From JAWCMQ01 sp039091255 (GTDB taxonomy: Archaea; Aenigmatarchaeota; Aenigmatarchaeia; GW2011-AR5; JACRAC01), in the NCBI GenBank assembly GCA_039091255.1, contig JAWCMQ010000002.1, positions 137,180 to 201,179 of the forward strand: a stretch of 64,000 bases of DNA, written 5' to 3'. Within the stretch, counting starts at the first letter, position 1; each line of letters opens with the position of its first letter. The notes under the pieces are model-generated. The model was not told the DNA's origin and made no database searches. It was given only the letters and a program-made list of their open reading frames with translations. Shown here in pieces: positions 41,059-50,936 of this stretch. The position numbers and the translations under genes are program-made.

Positions 41059-41484
41059 TCATTCGCCCTCAATTTTGATGTTTCGCCACCGTGGCCTAGC
41101 AGCGTGCCCAACAGGCTCCGAGCAATTCTCAACGTCGTTTGGCCTCAGCAACTCACGAAGCAGGCGCCGGTTCTCGAGCATGACTTCCATCATATCGAAG
41201 TCGACCTTCTCCTCCCATTGCTTGAAGTATTCAAGCACGCGCCTCATCCTATCGGCCGCTATCAGGAACACAGAGTCGCTTATCTTTATGTGTGGAACAT
41301 CATCGAGCAAACCAGGTCTGCGATAGCGGTAACGCTTGTTCGCTCCCGGCACGACCTGCTCCCAACCGTAAAGGCCGCGGAAAAACTTGTTCCGCTCGCT
41401 GGCGCTTTCAAAGCGCTCGGTGCGCGTGTCAAAGCTTACTATGACCGCGCGACCGTCGGTGCCGCGCCGTATCTCTATGCGCAT
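41059..41484 (-). CDS. Conserved hypothetical protein (141 aa)
   Basis: Begins MRIEIRRGTDGRAVIVSFDT; the central block YRYRRPGLLDDVPHIKISDS followed by VFLIAADRMRRVLEYF looks like a conserved core, then a helical tail. I do not recognise the family. First gene of the unit with the receiver protein and cdc48 (three bases before the receiver start). An ATG at 41493 is also possible. Confidence 0.7.
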   Translation of the reverse strand: MRIEIRRGTDGRAVIVSFDTRTERFESASERNKFFRGLYGWEQVVPGANKRYRYRRPGLLDDVPHIKISDSVFLIAADRMRRVLEYFKQWEEKVDFDMMEVMLENRRLLRELLRPNDVENCSEPVGHAARPRWRNIKIEGE

Positions 41485-41639
41485 GGGAACCATCCTATTA
41501 GAGTTTTAGTAATACTAAATTTAGGATATGATAAACGCTAAATTATTTAAGCATATCGTAACCACGTGTGCCACGCCCGCGATGCGAGTCGCTAACCCAC
41601 AGAGCACGACCTTAAAAGTATTGTATCAAGACGTTATGT

Positions 41640-42473
41640 ATGGAGCTTTCTCGTTTGCCAACAAACTCGCCACTCGATAAGATACTTGGCGGAGGCCTCG
41701 AATGTGGTGCCGTGACCAATATTTTCGGCCCGCCTGGCAGTGGAAAGACCAACATAGCGATGACCACGCTTTTGGGGTGCCAGAACAAGGTAATTTATGT
41801 CGACACCGAAGGTTCGTTCTCTTTAGAGCGGTTCGAGCAGCTCGGTGGAGACGAGCGAGCGCTAAAACGCATCTTACTGATTGAGCCGCATACATGGGCC
41901 GAGCAAAATCAAGCGATATCGAAACTCGGAGCAGAGCTGAAGAAGGAAAAGATTGATCTGATAGTTGTCGACTCACTTGTTGCGCTCTACAGGCTTGAAA
42001 TATCCGACACGAACTTCAAGGAAGTCAATCGCCAACTTGCGGCGCAGTACTCGACGCTATCCAAGCTTGCTAGGGCGTACAACATACCTGTTCTTGTAAC
42101 AAACCAGGTGTACAGCAAAGCGCCAGGCATGCGCGGCGGCAGCGCGGCGCGCTCAAATTGTGACGAAAGCCATGCAGAAACCGATGAGGTGGAGCTGACG
42201 TCTCGAATGATTGCACGTTACTGGTCNNNNNNNNNNNNNNNNNNNNNNNNNNNNNNNNNNNNNNNNNNNNNNNNNNNNNNNNNNNNNNNNNNNNNNNNNN
42301 NNNNNNNNNNNNNNNNNNNNNNNNNTAAATGCCTCGTCGAGCTTCAACGCAAAGACCGCCTCGGAATGCGCACGGCAATCCTGCGCAAGCATCGATCGCT
42401 GCCAGAAGGCAAGTCAGTAGACTTCGAAATAACTACGAATCGCCTAAAAGAAGTGAAACTCGGGATATTTTGA
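41640..42473 (+). CDS. radB: RadB recombinase paralogue, interrupted by an N-run
   Basis: About 244 residues without the gap. RecA-fold core: NIFGPPGSGKTNIAMTTLLG (Walker A), VIYVDTEGSFSLERF, LIVVDSLVALYRLE (Walker B), VLVTNQVYS. No N-terminal HhH domain, the feature separating RadB from RadA. Joining ...TACTGGTC with TAAATGC across the N-run gives Y-W-S-K-C-L-V in frame, the expected RadB sequence, so nothing is missing. Accessory role in homologous recombination. Confidence 0.92.
   Translation: MELSRLPTNSPLDKILGGGLECGAVTNIFGPPGSGKTNIAMTTLLGCQNKVIYVDTEGSFSLERFEQLGGDERALKRILLIEPHTWAEQNQAISKLGAELKKEKIDLIVVDSLVALYRLEISDTNFKEVNRQLAAQYSTLSKLARAYNIPVLVTNQVYSKAPGMRGGSAARSNCDESHAETDEVELTSRMIARYWXXXXXXXXXXXXXXXXXXXXXXXXXXXXXXXXXXKCLVELQRKDRLGMRTAILRKHRSLPEGKSVDFEITTNRLKEVKLGIF
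42227..42325. other. Assembly gap (99 N) in radB, probably zero length
   Basis: Direct joining of the flanks restores radB in frame. Confidence 0.75.
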
Positions 42474-42577
42474 CTGCGCGAGGGCGCGGCCGATTGATTG
42501 TGTCCGCTCATCAATAAAATCGCTGGCCGTCTCGCTCGAGCCATCATTTATTAAACTTTCTACCCTAACGTTTGCGC

Positions 42578-42715
42578 ATGAACGTAATGATAAAAATTCT
42601 CGGGGCAATCGATCTGATAGGCGCGCTGTTAATAATAGCGTCGTTTTCTGCCTTATGGGCCCAGATAATCGGATGGGCTCTGGCAATAAAAGGCCTTATA
42701 AGTCTGCTGTCGTGA
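42578..42715 (+). CDS. Small membrane protein (45 aa)
   Basis: Reads MNVMIKILGAIDLIGALLII then a second hydrophobic stretch ending LISLLS: two short transmembrane helices with a tight turn. Resembles other tiny archaeal membrane proteins with a helical hairpin, function unknown. Its stop is 11 bases from the convergent topA stop. Confidence 0.6.
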   Translation: MNVMIKILGAIDLIGALLIIASFSALWAQIIGWALAIKGLISLLS

Positions 42716-42725
42716 GAAAATGATT

Positions 42726-44933
42726 CTACTTCTTCGCGTCGCCTTTCTTGGACCGAAACTTGCTAAGCTTTGACTTTTGGAACCATTCCTTCTTGGTTGG
42801 ACAATGAATGTCGAGGCACATGCGAAACGGCCTGCCAAGCCCAGGCCGCTGCACCTGAACAATCGGCGTCCTGCACTGCTCGCAGACCTTGTCGAGCGGC
42901 GTTATGAATCCAAATGTTGGCAGGGGAGCCGAGAAGTCACATTTTGGATATCCTGTACATCCTGCAAACCGCTTCTTCGTTGCCCACAGCCTATGCATGC
43001 GTATGGTTCCGCCGCATTTGGGGCATGTGCCTAGTCGCGACTGCTTTTCCTGAGACTCTATTATCGCATCCGTCAGCGCTTTGCCTATGGCAACCTCTTT
43101 CTTTCGAAACTGCTTAAGAACCCTTTTTAGCGTTACAACCGCTTCGTCGACGATGTCACCACGCTTTGCTTTTCCAGCTTCGACGGCTTCGCATTCCTGC
43201 TCGAAATGGCGCGTGAGCTTTTCAGACACTATGTCAGGAACGTTCTTCTCGAGTATGTCTGAAAGTTTCTGCCCAAGCTCGGTAACCTCAATCGACTTAC
43301 CGACAATGTAGCCGCGGTTGTAGAGTATCTGCAATATGCCCGCACGCGTCGCTTTTGTGCCGAGACCGCGCTGCTCCATCTCCTTCAGCACACTACCCTG
43401 GCTGTAGCGCGGAGGTGGTTGTGTCTGCTTGGCTAGTTGCTGTACACCCTTCACAGCCAGCCTATCACCGACCTTCAAGTCCGGAAGTAGCACCTCCTCG
43501 CGCGNNNNNNNNNNNNNNNNNNNNNNNNNNNNNNNNNNNNNNNNNNNNNNNNNNNNNNNNNNNNNNNNNNNNNNNNNNNNNNNNNNNNNNNNNNNNNNNN
43601 NNGCCGCATATCTTCCGTAGAGGGCCGTCCAGCCCGGCTCGAGTGTGCGAACGCCTGATATGAAGAATGTTTGTCCTCCCAGGTCTAGCGCGACACGCTG
43701 GCTCTCGCGCTTCGCTGGCTCTCCAAACACCGCGAGGAAGCGGCGCACAATCAAGTCGTAGACCTTGCGCTGATGGTCTCCCAGCTTTTTGGGAAGCTCA
43801 CCGGTCGGATAAATGGCGGGGTGAGCTGGATCTGTTTTGATGCCCTCCTCAGGCTTAAGCTCGCCTCTGCCAAGCAGACCCTTACAGTCTTTCTCGTAAG
43901 GCTTCTGCTTTGCCAGACCAGAAATTATTTTCTTGTAGTTTATGTCCTTCGGCAGCTTCTCGCTCGAAGTTCGCGGGTATGAGATGAGCCCTGCCTGGTA
44001 CAGCGCCTCGGCGATGCTCATCGCCTGCGTGGGGCTGTAGCCAAAGTAGCGATATACGTCCGCGAGCATCGATGTTGTGTTGTATGGCTTTGGCGGACGC
44101 TGAGTAAGCTGCTTCTTTTTTATGTCCTTGATTGTGGCCGTCTTCACGTTGGCAGCTTTCGCTATTCTGTCAGCTTGGGCCTTTTCAAGTATTTTGTCTT
44201 TCTCGAACTCTGCCTTTAGCGTCTCTTTTCCGACCGCAACCTGAGCCTCAATCTGCCAGAACGGTGTCGGTTTGAATGCTTTTATTTTCTTTTCGTGCTT
44301 TGCGAGCATGTGCAGCGTGGGCGCTTGTACGCGGCCAGTAGACATTATCCTGAACCGTCTGCCTGCGGTTTTTATAGCAGCCATCAAGGCTCGCGACAGT
44401 GAAACGCCCCAAATATGGTCTAAGTAGTGCCGTGTCATCCCGGCTTCAGCCATGCCAACATTCATGTGCGGACTTGCATTCTCGTAGCTCTCAATGAGCT
44501 CATCTTTTGTCATGGTGGAGAATTTCATACGAGAGGCGTCGTTCTGACCAAAAATGAGCCTTAGAACATTGGCTGCTATAACTTCTCCTTCGGTGTCGTA
44601 GTCTGTCGCTGCTATGTATCTGCTCCACTTTTTTCCGGCCATCGCAGCGATTGCATCGAAATATTTTTTGCTGAATGCGCCAGCTTTGGACGCTGCATGG
44701 GTCGGAACCCATTCGAGCTCTGCGCTAGGATAGCTGGCGCCCTTCTTCTGCTTAAGCGTAAAAAGGTGGCCAGCAGCTGCGACGGTTGTGTGGTTTTTGC
44801 CTCTGCGCTTGAACTCGTACCATCGCACGCCATCTCCCGTTGTGTTTTCAATTACCTTGCCTTCGGCAAGTGCAGTAGCAATGGCCTTTGCCGCAGTAGG
44901 CTTTTCGGCGATTATCAAGATGTTCTCCGCCAT
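42726..44933 (-). CDS. topA: DNA topoisomerase I (type IA), interrupted by an N-run
   Basis: About 735 positions including the gap. Toprim domain (ILIIAEKPTAAKAIATAL; YIAATDYDTEGEVIAANV), active-site Tyr in LISYPRTSSEKLP, and C-terminal Cys4 fingers (CPKCGGTI...GCTGYPKC; CEQC). It relaxes negatively supercoiled DNA. The flanks of the N-run (43505-43602) join in frame with a one-base overlap as YAAREEVLLPD, so it is probably complete at about 702 residues. Confidence 0.94.
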   Translation of the reverse strand: MAENILIIAEKPTAAKAIATALAEGKVIENTTGDGVRWYEFKRRGKNHTTVAAAGHLFTLKQKKGASYPSAELEWVPTHAASKAGAFSKKYFDAIAAMAGKKWSRYIAATDYDTEGEVIAANVLRLIFGQNDASRMKFSTMTKDELIESYENASPHMNVGMAEAGMTRHYLDHIWGVSLSRALMAAIKTAGRRFRIMSTGRVQAPTLHMLAKHEKKIKAFKPTPFWQIEAQVAVGKETLKAEFEKDKILEKAQADRIAKAANVKTATIKDIKKKQLTQRPPKPYNTTSMLADVYRYFGYSPTQAMSIAEALYQAGLISYPRTSSEKLPKDINYKKIISGLAKQKPYEKDCKGLLGRGELKPEEGIKTDPAHPAIYPTGELPKKLGDHQRKVYDLIVRRFLAVFGEPAKRESQRVALDLGGQTFFISGVRTLEPGWTALYGRYAXXXXXXXXXXXXXXXXXXXXXXXXXXXXXXXXXXREEVLLPDLKVGDRLAVKGVQQLAKQTQPPPRYSQGSVLKEMEQRGLGTKATRAGILQILYNRGYIVGKSIEVTELGQKLSDILEKNVPDIVSEKLTRHFEQECEAVEAGKAKRGDIVDEAVVTLKRVLKQFRKKEVAIGKALTDAIIESQEKQSRLGTCPKCGGTIRMHRLWATKKRFAGCTGYPKCDFSAPLPTFGFITPLDKVCEQCRTPIVQVQRPGLGRPFRMCLDIHCPTKKEWFQKSKLSKFRSKKGDAKK
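43505..43602. other. Assembly gap (98 N) in topA, probably spurious
   Basis: One-base overlap of the flanks restores the topA frame. Confidence 0.7.
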
Positions 44934-45046
44934 TGTATTCTCTCCGTCATTTGTAATATTATAGCCACTTCTGCGCGAGTTTCGGTTTAATCCCTATAAG
45001 AAGAAAGGCTTAAAAATCATGCGCCTCGTGCATCGAGATTAAGGCG

Positions 45047-46557
45047 CTATTTCTTCACGATCTCCCTGAAACCGGTGTAAGGCCACAGCACTTTAGGTAT
45101 GCGCACGCTACCGTCCTCTGTCTGGAAATTCTCGATTATTGCTACGAGGGCCCGTGGCGTCGCAACGGCTGTGCTGTTTAGCGTGTGCACGAATCCGACC
45201 GGAGCCATCCCTTCCTTTTCGCGCCATCTGATGCCAAGCCGCCGAGCCTGGAAATCAGTAATGTTGCTGCAACTGACCATCTCCCTGAATTTTTTCTGCA
45301 CGGGGAGCCAAGCCTCGAGGTCATATTTCTTCGCGGCCAGAGTCCCGATGTCTCCAGTGCAAACATTCACAACGCGGTAAGGTATCTCGAGCATTCTGAA
45401 TATCTCTTCGGCGTTGGCGATGAGCTCTTCATGCAGCTTCCAGCTATCCTCCGGCTTCGACAGTATGACCTGCTCAACCTTGTCGAACTGGTGAACGCGG
45501 AATATGCCTTTTGTATCCTTGCCATGGCTTCCCGCTTCCGTCCTGAAGCATGCAGAAATGCCCGCATGCCTTATTGGCAGCGCACCTGCATCAATAACCT
45601 CATCCATGTACATAGCGACCATAGGATGCTCCGATGTGGCTATCAAATATGCGTCTTCGTTCTCTACCTTGTACATCACGTTCTGGAAATCTGCCATATC
45701 TATGACTCCCTCGTAAGGCTTCCGCTTCATCATAAACGGCGGCTGAACTGCAGAATATCCCTTCTTTATAAGAAAGTCTAGCGCAAACCGCAAGACCGCA
45801 TTATTGAGCACAACCAACTCGTTTTTAAGGAAATAGAACCTTGCGCCTGTAGTCTTGGCGGCGCGCGTGATATCCAAGCAGCCAAGTCCTACAGCTATCT
45901 CCTCATGCCCGCGTGGCTCAAAGTCAAACTTCGGGAATTTCCCCCAACGCCTAACTTCCACGTTGTCCTCATCGCCTTCTCCAACAGGAACGCTCTCATG
46001 TAGCATATTTGGCAGCTTTAGAAGTATCGCTTTACAGCTATCCTCTAAATTCGCAAGCCTTATCTCAAGGTTTTCTACTTCTTCCGGAATCGATTTTACA
46101 GCCTTCATCTTNNNNNNNNNNNNNNNNNNNNNNNNNNNNNNNNNNNNNNNNNNNNNNNNNNNNNNNNNNNNNNNNNNNNNNNNNNNNNNNNNNNNNNNNN
46201 NNNNNNNNNNNCAGGAACGCTCTCATGTAGCATATTTGGCAGCTTTAGAAGTATCGCTTTACAGCTATCCTCTAAATTCGCAAGCCTTATCTCAAGGTTT
46301 TCTACTTCTTCCGGAATCGATTTTACAGCCTTCATCTTCGCTGCAATAGGTTTGCCTTTCTTTTTCAGCTCAGCGATTTCACGCGTAAGCGCATTGCGCT
46401 TTGCTCGCAGCTCATCGAGTTTTCCAATCAGCGCCCGTCGCTCCTTGTCCGCTTCAATTAGTTTGTGAAGCTCTGGTATGAGCTCCAATGCTCCACGCTT
46501 CTTCAAATCGGCCTCAATTTCCTGAGGCCGCTCTCGGACGAGCTTTATGTCGAGCAT
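45047..46557 (-). CDS. serS: Seryl-tRNA synthetase, with assembly duplication
   Basis: Charges tRNA-Ser. N-terminal coiled-coil arm (MLDIKLVRERPQEIEADLKK), motif 2 around ISACFRTEAGSHGKDTKG and motif 3 near LNSTAVATPRALVAIIENFQ mark the common (not methanogen) type. An N-run at 46112-46211 is flanked by the same sequence on both sides (about 45980-46111 and 46213-46337), both encoding MKAVKSIPEEVENLEIRLAN. Collapsing this yields one intact protein of 427 residues. Confidence 0.93.
45980..46337. other. Artefactual duplication around a 100-N gap
   Basis: About 125-130 identical bases flank the N-run in the same orientation inside serS. The simplest reading is two overlapping contigs placed end to end without merging. 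Confidence 0.85.
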
Positions 46558-46608
46558 AGTTACTACTTTTGCTGCGATGTTTTAAAGCCTAACCGACCAA
46601 GTCCCTAT

Positions 46609-46893
46609 ATGGCGGACGTGAAGATGAAAATACTCAACATCGTCAGGAAAGTGCCAAAAGGAAAGGTCATCAGCTATGCTGCTGTTGCGCGCTTGGCCTG
46701 CACAAGCCCTCGTGTTGTGGGGATGGTAATGCGATCAAACAGAAGCCCGGCAATCCCATGCCACCGCGTAGTTCGTAACAATGGCACGCTCGGAGGATTC
46801 AACCGTGGTGTTGCACAAAAAATGAAATTGTTGAAATTGGAGGGCATCGATATAAAAGGTGGCCGTATCTGCCAGAAACATTTCATCGCGTAA
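46609..46893 (+). CDS. ogt: Methylated-DNA-protein cysteine methyltransferase
   Basis: 94 residues covering only the C-terminal DNA-binding domain, as in several archaeal and ATL-type proteins. The HTH (VISYAAVARLACTSPRVVGM) and the active motif IPCHRVVRNNGTLGGF with the alkyl-accepting Cys are present, so it should repair O6-alkylguanine rather than only bind it. Divergent from serS; its 3' end overlaps the tyrS 3' end by 11 bases. Confidence 0.9.
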   Translation: MADVKMKILNIVRKVPKGKVISYAAVARLACTSPRVVGMVMRSNRSPAIPCHRVVRNNGTLGGFNRGVAQKMKLLKLEGIDIKGGRICQKHFIA

Positions 46894-47968
46894 TCTCCTG
46901 GGATTTAACGAATTCATAAAGCCGGTTTGCCCTCCTGTTTTTCTCAAAATGCTCGCGTATAGGCGCAATGAGCCTGTCCAGATGTTCTGCTACTGCATTC
47001 TTCAGATCTAGCGGATGAAGCTGGCCACTTGAAAATGCGCTTTCGAGATCAGAGTAGTTTCCGAATTCGATTGGGCCGCCGAACTTTGCGGCGCGCTCTA
47101 TTTTCATGCTTTTGAACGCCCTGAATAGAATGTGCTTGCTGTAATCGAGCATTGGGTTATTGACGATGTTTTTAGCCTCGCAGAATGCGCTGCCAACTTT
47201 CCTCTTTATCTCAGCTGTGCTGTCATGAACAAAAATGCACGTCTGAGGTTTCGACTTTGACATCTTTGAGCTTATTTCGACATCTCGCCCAGCCGCAACA
47301 TCGTAGCCCTCTGGCTCCTTGACGCCCTGCAGCCCCATCAGCATATGGTGGCTCACAACAACAGGCTTCTTCCATCCAAGCCTCGGTGCAATTTCGCGCG
47401 CAAGCACATTTGCCCTTCGTTGGTCAAGGCCCAGTTGCGTTATGTCGACTCCGAGGTGGAACACGTCAGCGCACTGCATCATGGGATAAAAGTATTGTGC
47501 TGTCTCGGCTAGCTCGCCTGCCTTGCGTCCCATTACAGTTAGGCATCGCGTGGCACGGGCAACGGATGTGTTCTTCGCTATAAGGATGACACGCTTCCAG
47601 TATTCCTTGTCCATTATGCCACTTGACCATACGAATTCGACCTTTGATGTCTCGACGCCGGCTGCCTTCCAAACCTCAATAAAGTATTCTCCAACCTTCT
47701 GTATTTTCTCGAGATCCCCGCCCATCTTGTTGTTTATCCACGCAAACCAGTCCGCAAGCAGAAGCTTGAACCGCACACCAGCCTTTAGGATATCCTTGAG
47801 CAATAACGGGCGGAAGACGCCGAATGGAAGATGCGCCATTCCGCTCGGCTCGAACCCATCATAGGCGGTTGGGTGTGGATTCGTCTCTAAAAGCTGGCGC
47901 AGCTCACCCTCGGTTATGACCTCTTCTCCAACGCCCTTTATCAAGGCCAATTTTGTTTCGACATCCAT
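46883..47968 (-). CDS. tyrS: Tyrosyl-tRNA synthetase, archaeal type
   Basis: 361 residues. Class I signatures: substrate loop AYDGFEPSGMAHLPFGVF (HIGH region variant), QCADVFHLGVDITQLGLDQR and ISSKMSKSKP (KMSKS). It charges tRNA-Tyr. Length and C-terminal domain fit archaeal/eukaryotic TyrRS without the bacterial S4 domain. Convergent with ogt. Confidence 0.94.
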   Translation of the reverse strand: MDVETKLALIKGVGEEVITEGELRQLLETNPHPTAYDGFEPSGMAHLPFGVFRPLLLKDILKAGVRFKLLLADWFAWINNKMGGDLEKIQKVGEYFIEVWKAAGVETSKVEFVWSSGIMDKEYWKRVILIAKNTSVARATRCLTVMGRKAGELAETAQYFYPMMQCADVFHLGVDITQLGLDQRRANVLAREIAPRLGWKKPVVVSHHMLMGLQGVKEPEGYDVAAGRDVEISSKMSKSKPQTCIFVHDSTAEIKRKVGSAFCEAKNIVNNPMLDYSKHILFRAFKSMKIERAAKFGGPIEFGNYSDLESAFSSGQLHPLDLKNAVAEHLDRLIAPIREHFEKNRRANRLYEFVKSQEITR

Positions 47969-48044
47969 GCTTTAGCCCTTAGCCACAGTACCGACATCGG
48001 CAACCTACAGCATCAATTTATACACCCTTGCTTTAAATCTTGCC

Positions 48045-49298
48045 ATGGAACTTCGAATGCTGGGCGGCGGGCAGGAAGTTGGACGCTCCGCAATCCTCTT
48101 ATCCGATGGTGAAAATCGGATCATGCTAGACTATGGCATGGCAGTGGGCAATCCTCCGAAATGGCCCATGCCTGCTCCTAACTTGGATGCCATCATTCTC
48201 TCTCATTCGCATTTAGACCACAGCGGCGCCATCCCCATCCTCTATTCGAAGAATCCGAGGCTTCCTCTTTTCGCCAATGAAGCTACGCTTGATGCCGCAA
48301 CCTTGTTGATAAAGGATTCCATTAAGATAGCGCGCTGGGAAGGTTACAATCTCCCCTTTTCGCCAAAGCATGTAGGGGCTATGATTCGCAATGCGAAGCT
48401 TGTGGACTATGGAGAGCAATTCAGAATCGGGAAGTTCAAATGCGAACTCCGTGACGCTGGCCACATACCCGGCTCTTCAAGTCCCCTGTTGCAACACTCC
48501 TCCGGGAAAATAATTTTCTATACAGGGGACATAAAGCTTGAAGACACCGCGCTCCTCCTCGGAGCTGATCTTCCAAAGTCTGCCGACGTTCTTGTAACAG
48601 AAAGCACCTATAGTCAAATTGAGCATCCTCCGCGAGCGCAAGAAGAGCGGCGCGTCATAGAAGCAGTCGAAGAAGCCCTTGCCAATGATGAGCCTGTCAT
48701 CCTCCCGGTCTTCGCTGTTGGCAGATCTCAGGAGGTGCTGCTCATACTCGAAAAGTACGCCGACATGATAGCCATCGACGGCATGGCGCGGGAAGCGACG
48801 GAAATGGCATCTTTCTATGGTCATCATCTTAGAAATCCTGCACTGCTGCGGCGAGTGATGCGAAAGATAACATGGATTCGCACCGAAGCCGAGCGGGCAA
48901 AGGCGCTGTCAAAGTTCCCTATAATAATAACCACAGCAGGGATGGCCAGCGGGGGGCCCATCTTATACTATCTGCGTCAACTTCGCGGCCGGCCGGAAGC
49001 AAAAGTGCTTTTTGTGGGATACCTGACCGAAGACAGCCCTGCTCGCGGGCTGCTCGAGACAGGCATACTGCGCACTGCTGAAGAGGAGATAAAGGTTGCC
49101 TGTGACATTCGCCACTTCGATCTGAGCGCTCACGCAGGCCGGAGAGAGCTGTTCGAAATGGTCAGAAAATTAAAACCGTCACTCGTTGTCTGCGTACATG
49201 GAGAGCCCAAGTCATGCGAAAGGTTCGCAGAAGAGATATCGGAAGATTTCGGGATACCAGCTGTTGCTCCAGCTAACGGAAAAGTCGTTGAAATCTAA
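48045..49298 (+). CDS. Beta-CASP metallo-beta-lactamase ribonuclease (aCPSF2-like)
   Basis: 417 residues. MBL motifs: LSHSHLDHSGAIPIL (HxHxDH), DAGHIPGSS, YTGDIKLED. The beta-CASP part has PVFAVGRSQEVLLIL, TTAGMASGGPILYYL, and the late His motifs FDLSAHAGR and VVCVHGE. No N-terminal KH domains, so it belongs with aCPSF2 rather than aCPSF1. RNA 3'-end processing or 5'-3' decay. Followed 30 bases later by rtcA. Confidence 0.92.
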   Translation: MELRMLGGGQEVGRSAILLSDGENRIMLDYGMAVGNPPKWPMPAPNLDAIILSHSHLDHSGAIPILYSKNPRLPLFANEATLDAATLLIKDSIKIARWEGYNLPFSPKHVGAMIRNAKLVDYGEQFRIGKFKCELRDAGHIPGSSSPLLQHSSGKIIFYTGDIKLEDTALLLGADLPKSADVLVTESTYSQIEHPPRAQEERRVIEAVEEALANDEPVILPVFAVGRSQEVLLILEKYADMIAIDGMAREATEMASFYGHHLRNPALLRRVMRKITWIRTEAERAKALSKFPIIITTAGMASGGPILYYLRQLRGRPEAKVLFVGYLTEDSPARGLLETGILRTAEEEIKVACDIRHFDLSAHAGRRELFEMVRKLKPSLVVCVHGEPKSCERFAEEISEDFGIPAVAPANGKVVEI

Positions 49299-49327
49299 TA
49301 AAAGAAAGATGCAAATGTTGATTTTGC

Positions 49328-50386
49328 ATGCCCGACATAATCGAAATCGATGGCTCGTGTCTCGAAGCAGGAGGCCAGATAGTTCGTACTGCCGTTGGTC
49401 TCAGCGCTCTAACTGGCAAGCGGTGCCATATTTTCAACATACGTGCGGGTCGTCCAAAGCCCGGTCTGATGGCGCAGCATTTGACTAGCGTACAAGCGGT
49501 TGCACAGATTTGCAATGCCAGAGTGGAAGGCGCGTCGCTCTGGTCCAAAGAGCTCACGTTCGTGCCTGGGAAAATAAAGTCCGGTGAGTTTTCTTTCGAC
49601 ACGGGAACCGCCGGCGCAGTGTCGCTTGTTCTTCAATCATTGCTCGTCCCTGCTACAGCTGCCCCTGGCGATATCGCATTCGATGTCAAAGGCGGAACCG
49701 ATGTCGCGTGGTCCCCCTCGATGGCGTATTTCAGCGAAATCCTTTGCTATTGGTTGCGCAAAATCGGCATCGAGATAAAATTAGAAATATTAAAGTATGG
49801 CTTCTACCCTGCCGGTGGCGGTCGTGCCCGTGTAGCCATTTCGGCCGCGCGGCCCTCTCCGCTTGTAGCGCTAGAGCGAGGCAACCCACTGGCTATTCGC
49901 GCAATATCAGTTGCTTCAGAACGGCTGAGGCGTACGAACGTAGCCGAGCGTCAGCTTGCGGGATGCAAAGCGGCCCTTTCGGGAGCAACGCATTTGAAAG
50001 TTGAAGAAGAACTGCACTACGTCCCAACGCTCTCTCCCGGCTGTTCGATGCATCTCTTCGCTGGTTTTGCGAACTGTCGACTTGGAGCCAGCTCAATCGG
50101 TGCGCGTGGCAAACCAGCCGAGCAAGTTGGACGAGAAGCGGCGGAACTTCTATTGAGGCAGATAAGCAGCGGAGCGTGTGTTGATCGCTGGGCAGCCGAC
50201 CAGTTGCTGCCATTCCTCGCCATCGCGGCAGAGCGCGGACCGTCAAAAATAAGCGTTGCAGAAATAACAAACCACTGCCTTACGAACATCTGGGTTATAG
50301 AAAAGTTCCTGCCTGTGAAATTTGAAATAGAAGGAGAGAAAGGAAAAGCTGGAGTTATAAATTGTAAAATGAAAAATAGGGGATAG
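49328..50386 (+). CDS. rtcA: RNA 3'-terminal phosphate cyclase
   Basis: 352 residues, full length. IIEIDGSCLEAGGQIVRTAV, the RAGRPKPGLMAQHLTSVQA block and the inserted domain with YGFYPAGGGRARVAIS are diagnostic; the catalytic His lies near VDRWAADQLLPFLAIAA (here the family H-x-x-DQ is A-A-x-DQ-like, worth checking). It converts RNA 3'-phosphate to a 2',3'-cyclic end. Next to a beta-CASP nuclease and in a genome with much RNA splicing. Confidence 0.9.
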   Translation: MPDIIEIDGSCLEAGGQIVRTAVGLSALTGKRCHIFNIRAGRPKPGLMAQHLTSVQAVAQICNARVEGASLWSKELTFVPGKIKSGEFSFDTGTAGAVSLVLQSLLVPATAAPGDIAFDVKGGTDVAWSPSMAYFSEILCYWLRKIGIEIKLEILKYGFYPAGGGRARVAISAARPSPLVALERGNPLAIRAISVASERLRRTNVAERQLAGCKAALSGATHLKVEEELHYVPTLSPGCSMHLFAGFANCRLGASSIGARGKPAEQVGREAAELLLRQISSGACVDRWAADQLLPFLAIAAERGPSKISVAEITNHCLTNIWVIEKFLPVKFEIEGEKGKAGVINCKMKNRG

Positions 50387-50388
50387 GG

Positions 50389-50868
50389 CTAGTCTATTTC
50401 AACAACCTTCTTCTTTTTCCTCTCGACCTCGAGCTTTGGCATAATGACAGTCAGCACGCCTTCTTCCAGCTTCGCGCTCACACGATCTGCATCGACAGCG
50501 ACGGGAAGCGTAAACGCTCGGTGCACCGATTTGCGTTCAGCCTCCTTGCGGTAGAACGTCTCTCCGCGCTCGACCTCCTCACGCTTCTTCTCTGCGCTGA
50601 GCTCGAACGTGTCCTCTGTCACGGTCAGTTTTATCTCGTCTTTTTTAAAGCCAGGAAGCTCTGCCCGAACTATAAGTTCCTTATCCGTCTCGCTTATGTT
50701 GACCGGGATCTCTTCAAACGCTCGTGCAATCCTTGGGAAGCCTATCCGCATGCCGAACCCAAATGGCTCCCACATCTCGTGCCAAAGCCTGTGCATATGC
50801 TGTTCGAAGTCCTCATCGGGCTCTTTCTCCCAAAACCATCTTATGCGCTTCTTCTTTTTCTCCGCCAT
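50389..50868 (-). CDS. hsp20: Small heat shock protein, Hsp20
   Basis: 159 residues from the ATG at 50868 (a second start lies nine bases upstream). Alpha-crystallin domain from IPVNISETDKELIVRAELPG to ADRVSAKLEEGVLTVIMPK, containing the A-x-x-x-x-G-V-L signature. The basic N-terminus KKKKRIRWFWEKEP is unusual. A cytosolic holdase. Ends three bases from the rtcA stop. Confidence 0.93.
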   Translation of the reverse strand: MAEKKKKRIRWFWEKEPDEDFEQHMHRLWHEMWEPFGFGMRIGFPRIARAFEEIPVNISETDKELIVRAELPGFKKDEIKLTVTEDTFELSAEKKREEVERGETFYRKEAERKSVHRAFTLPVAVDADRVSAKLEEGVLTVIMPKLEVERKKKKVVEID

Positions 50869-50936
50869 AACAGCCACCTGCTGAAAGTGTTGCCAGTTAC
50901 AGTATAAAAATTTGATGCGTAAGCCTGCGCTAGCGC

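Noticed and set aside
45980..46337. Genuine tandem duplication within serS
   Set aside because: Exact repeat either side of an N-run is far better explained by unmerged contig ends.
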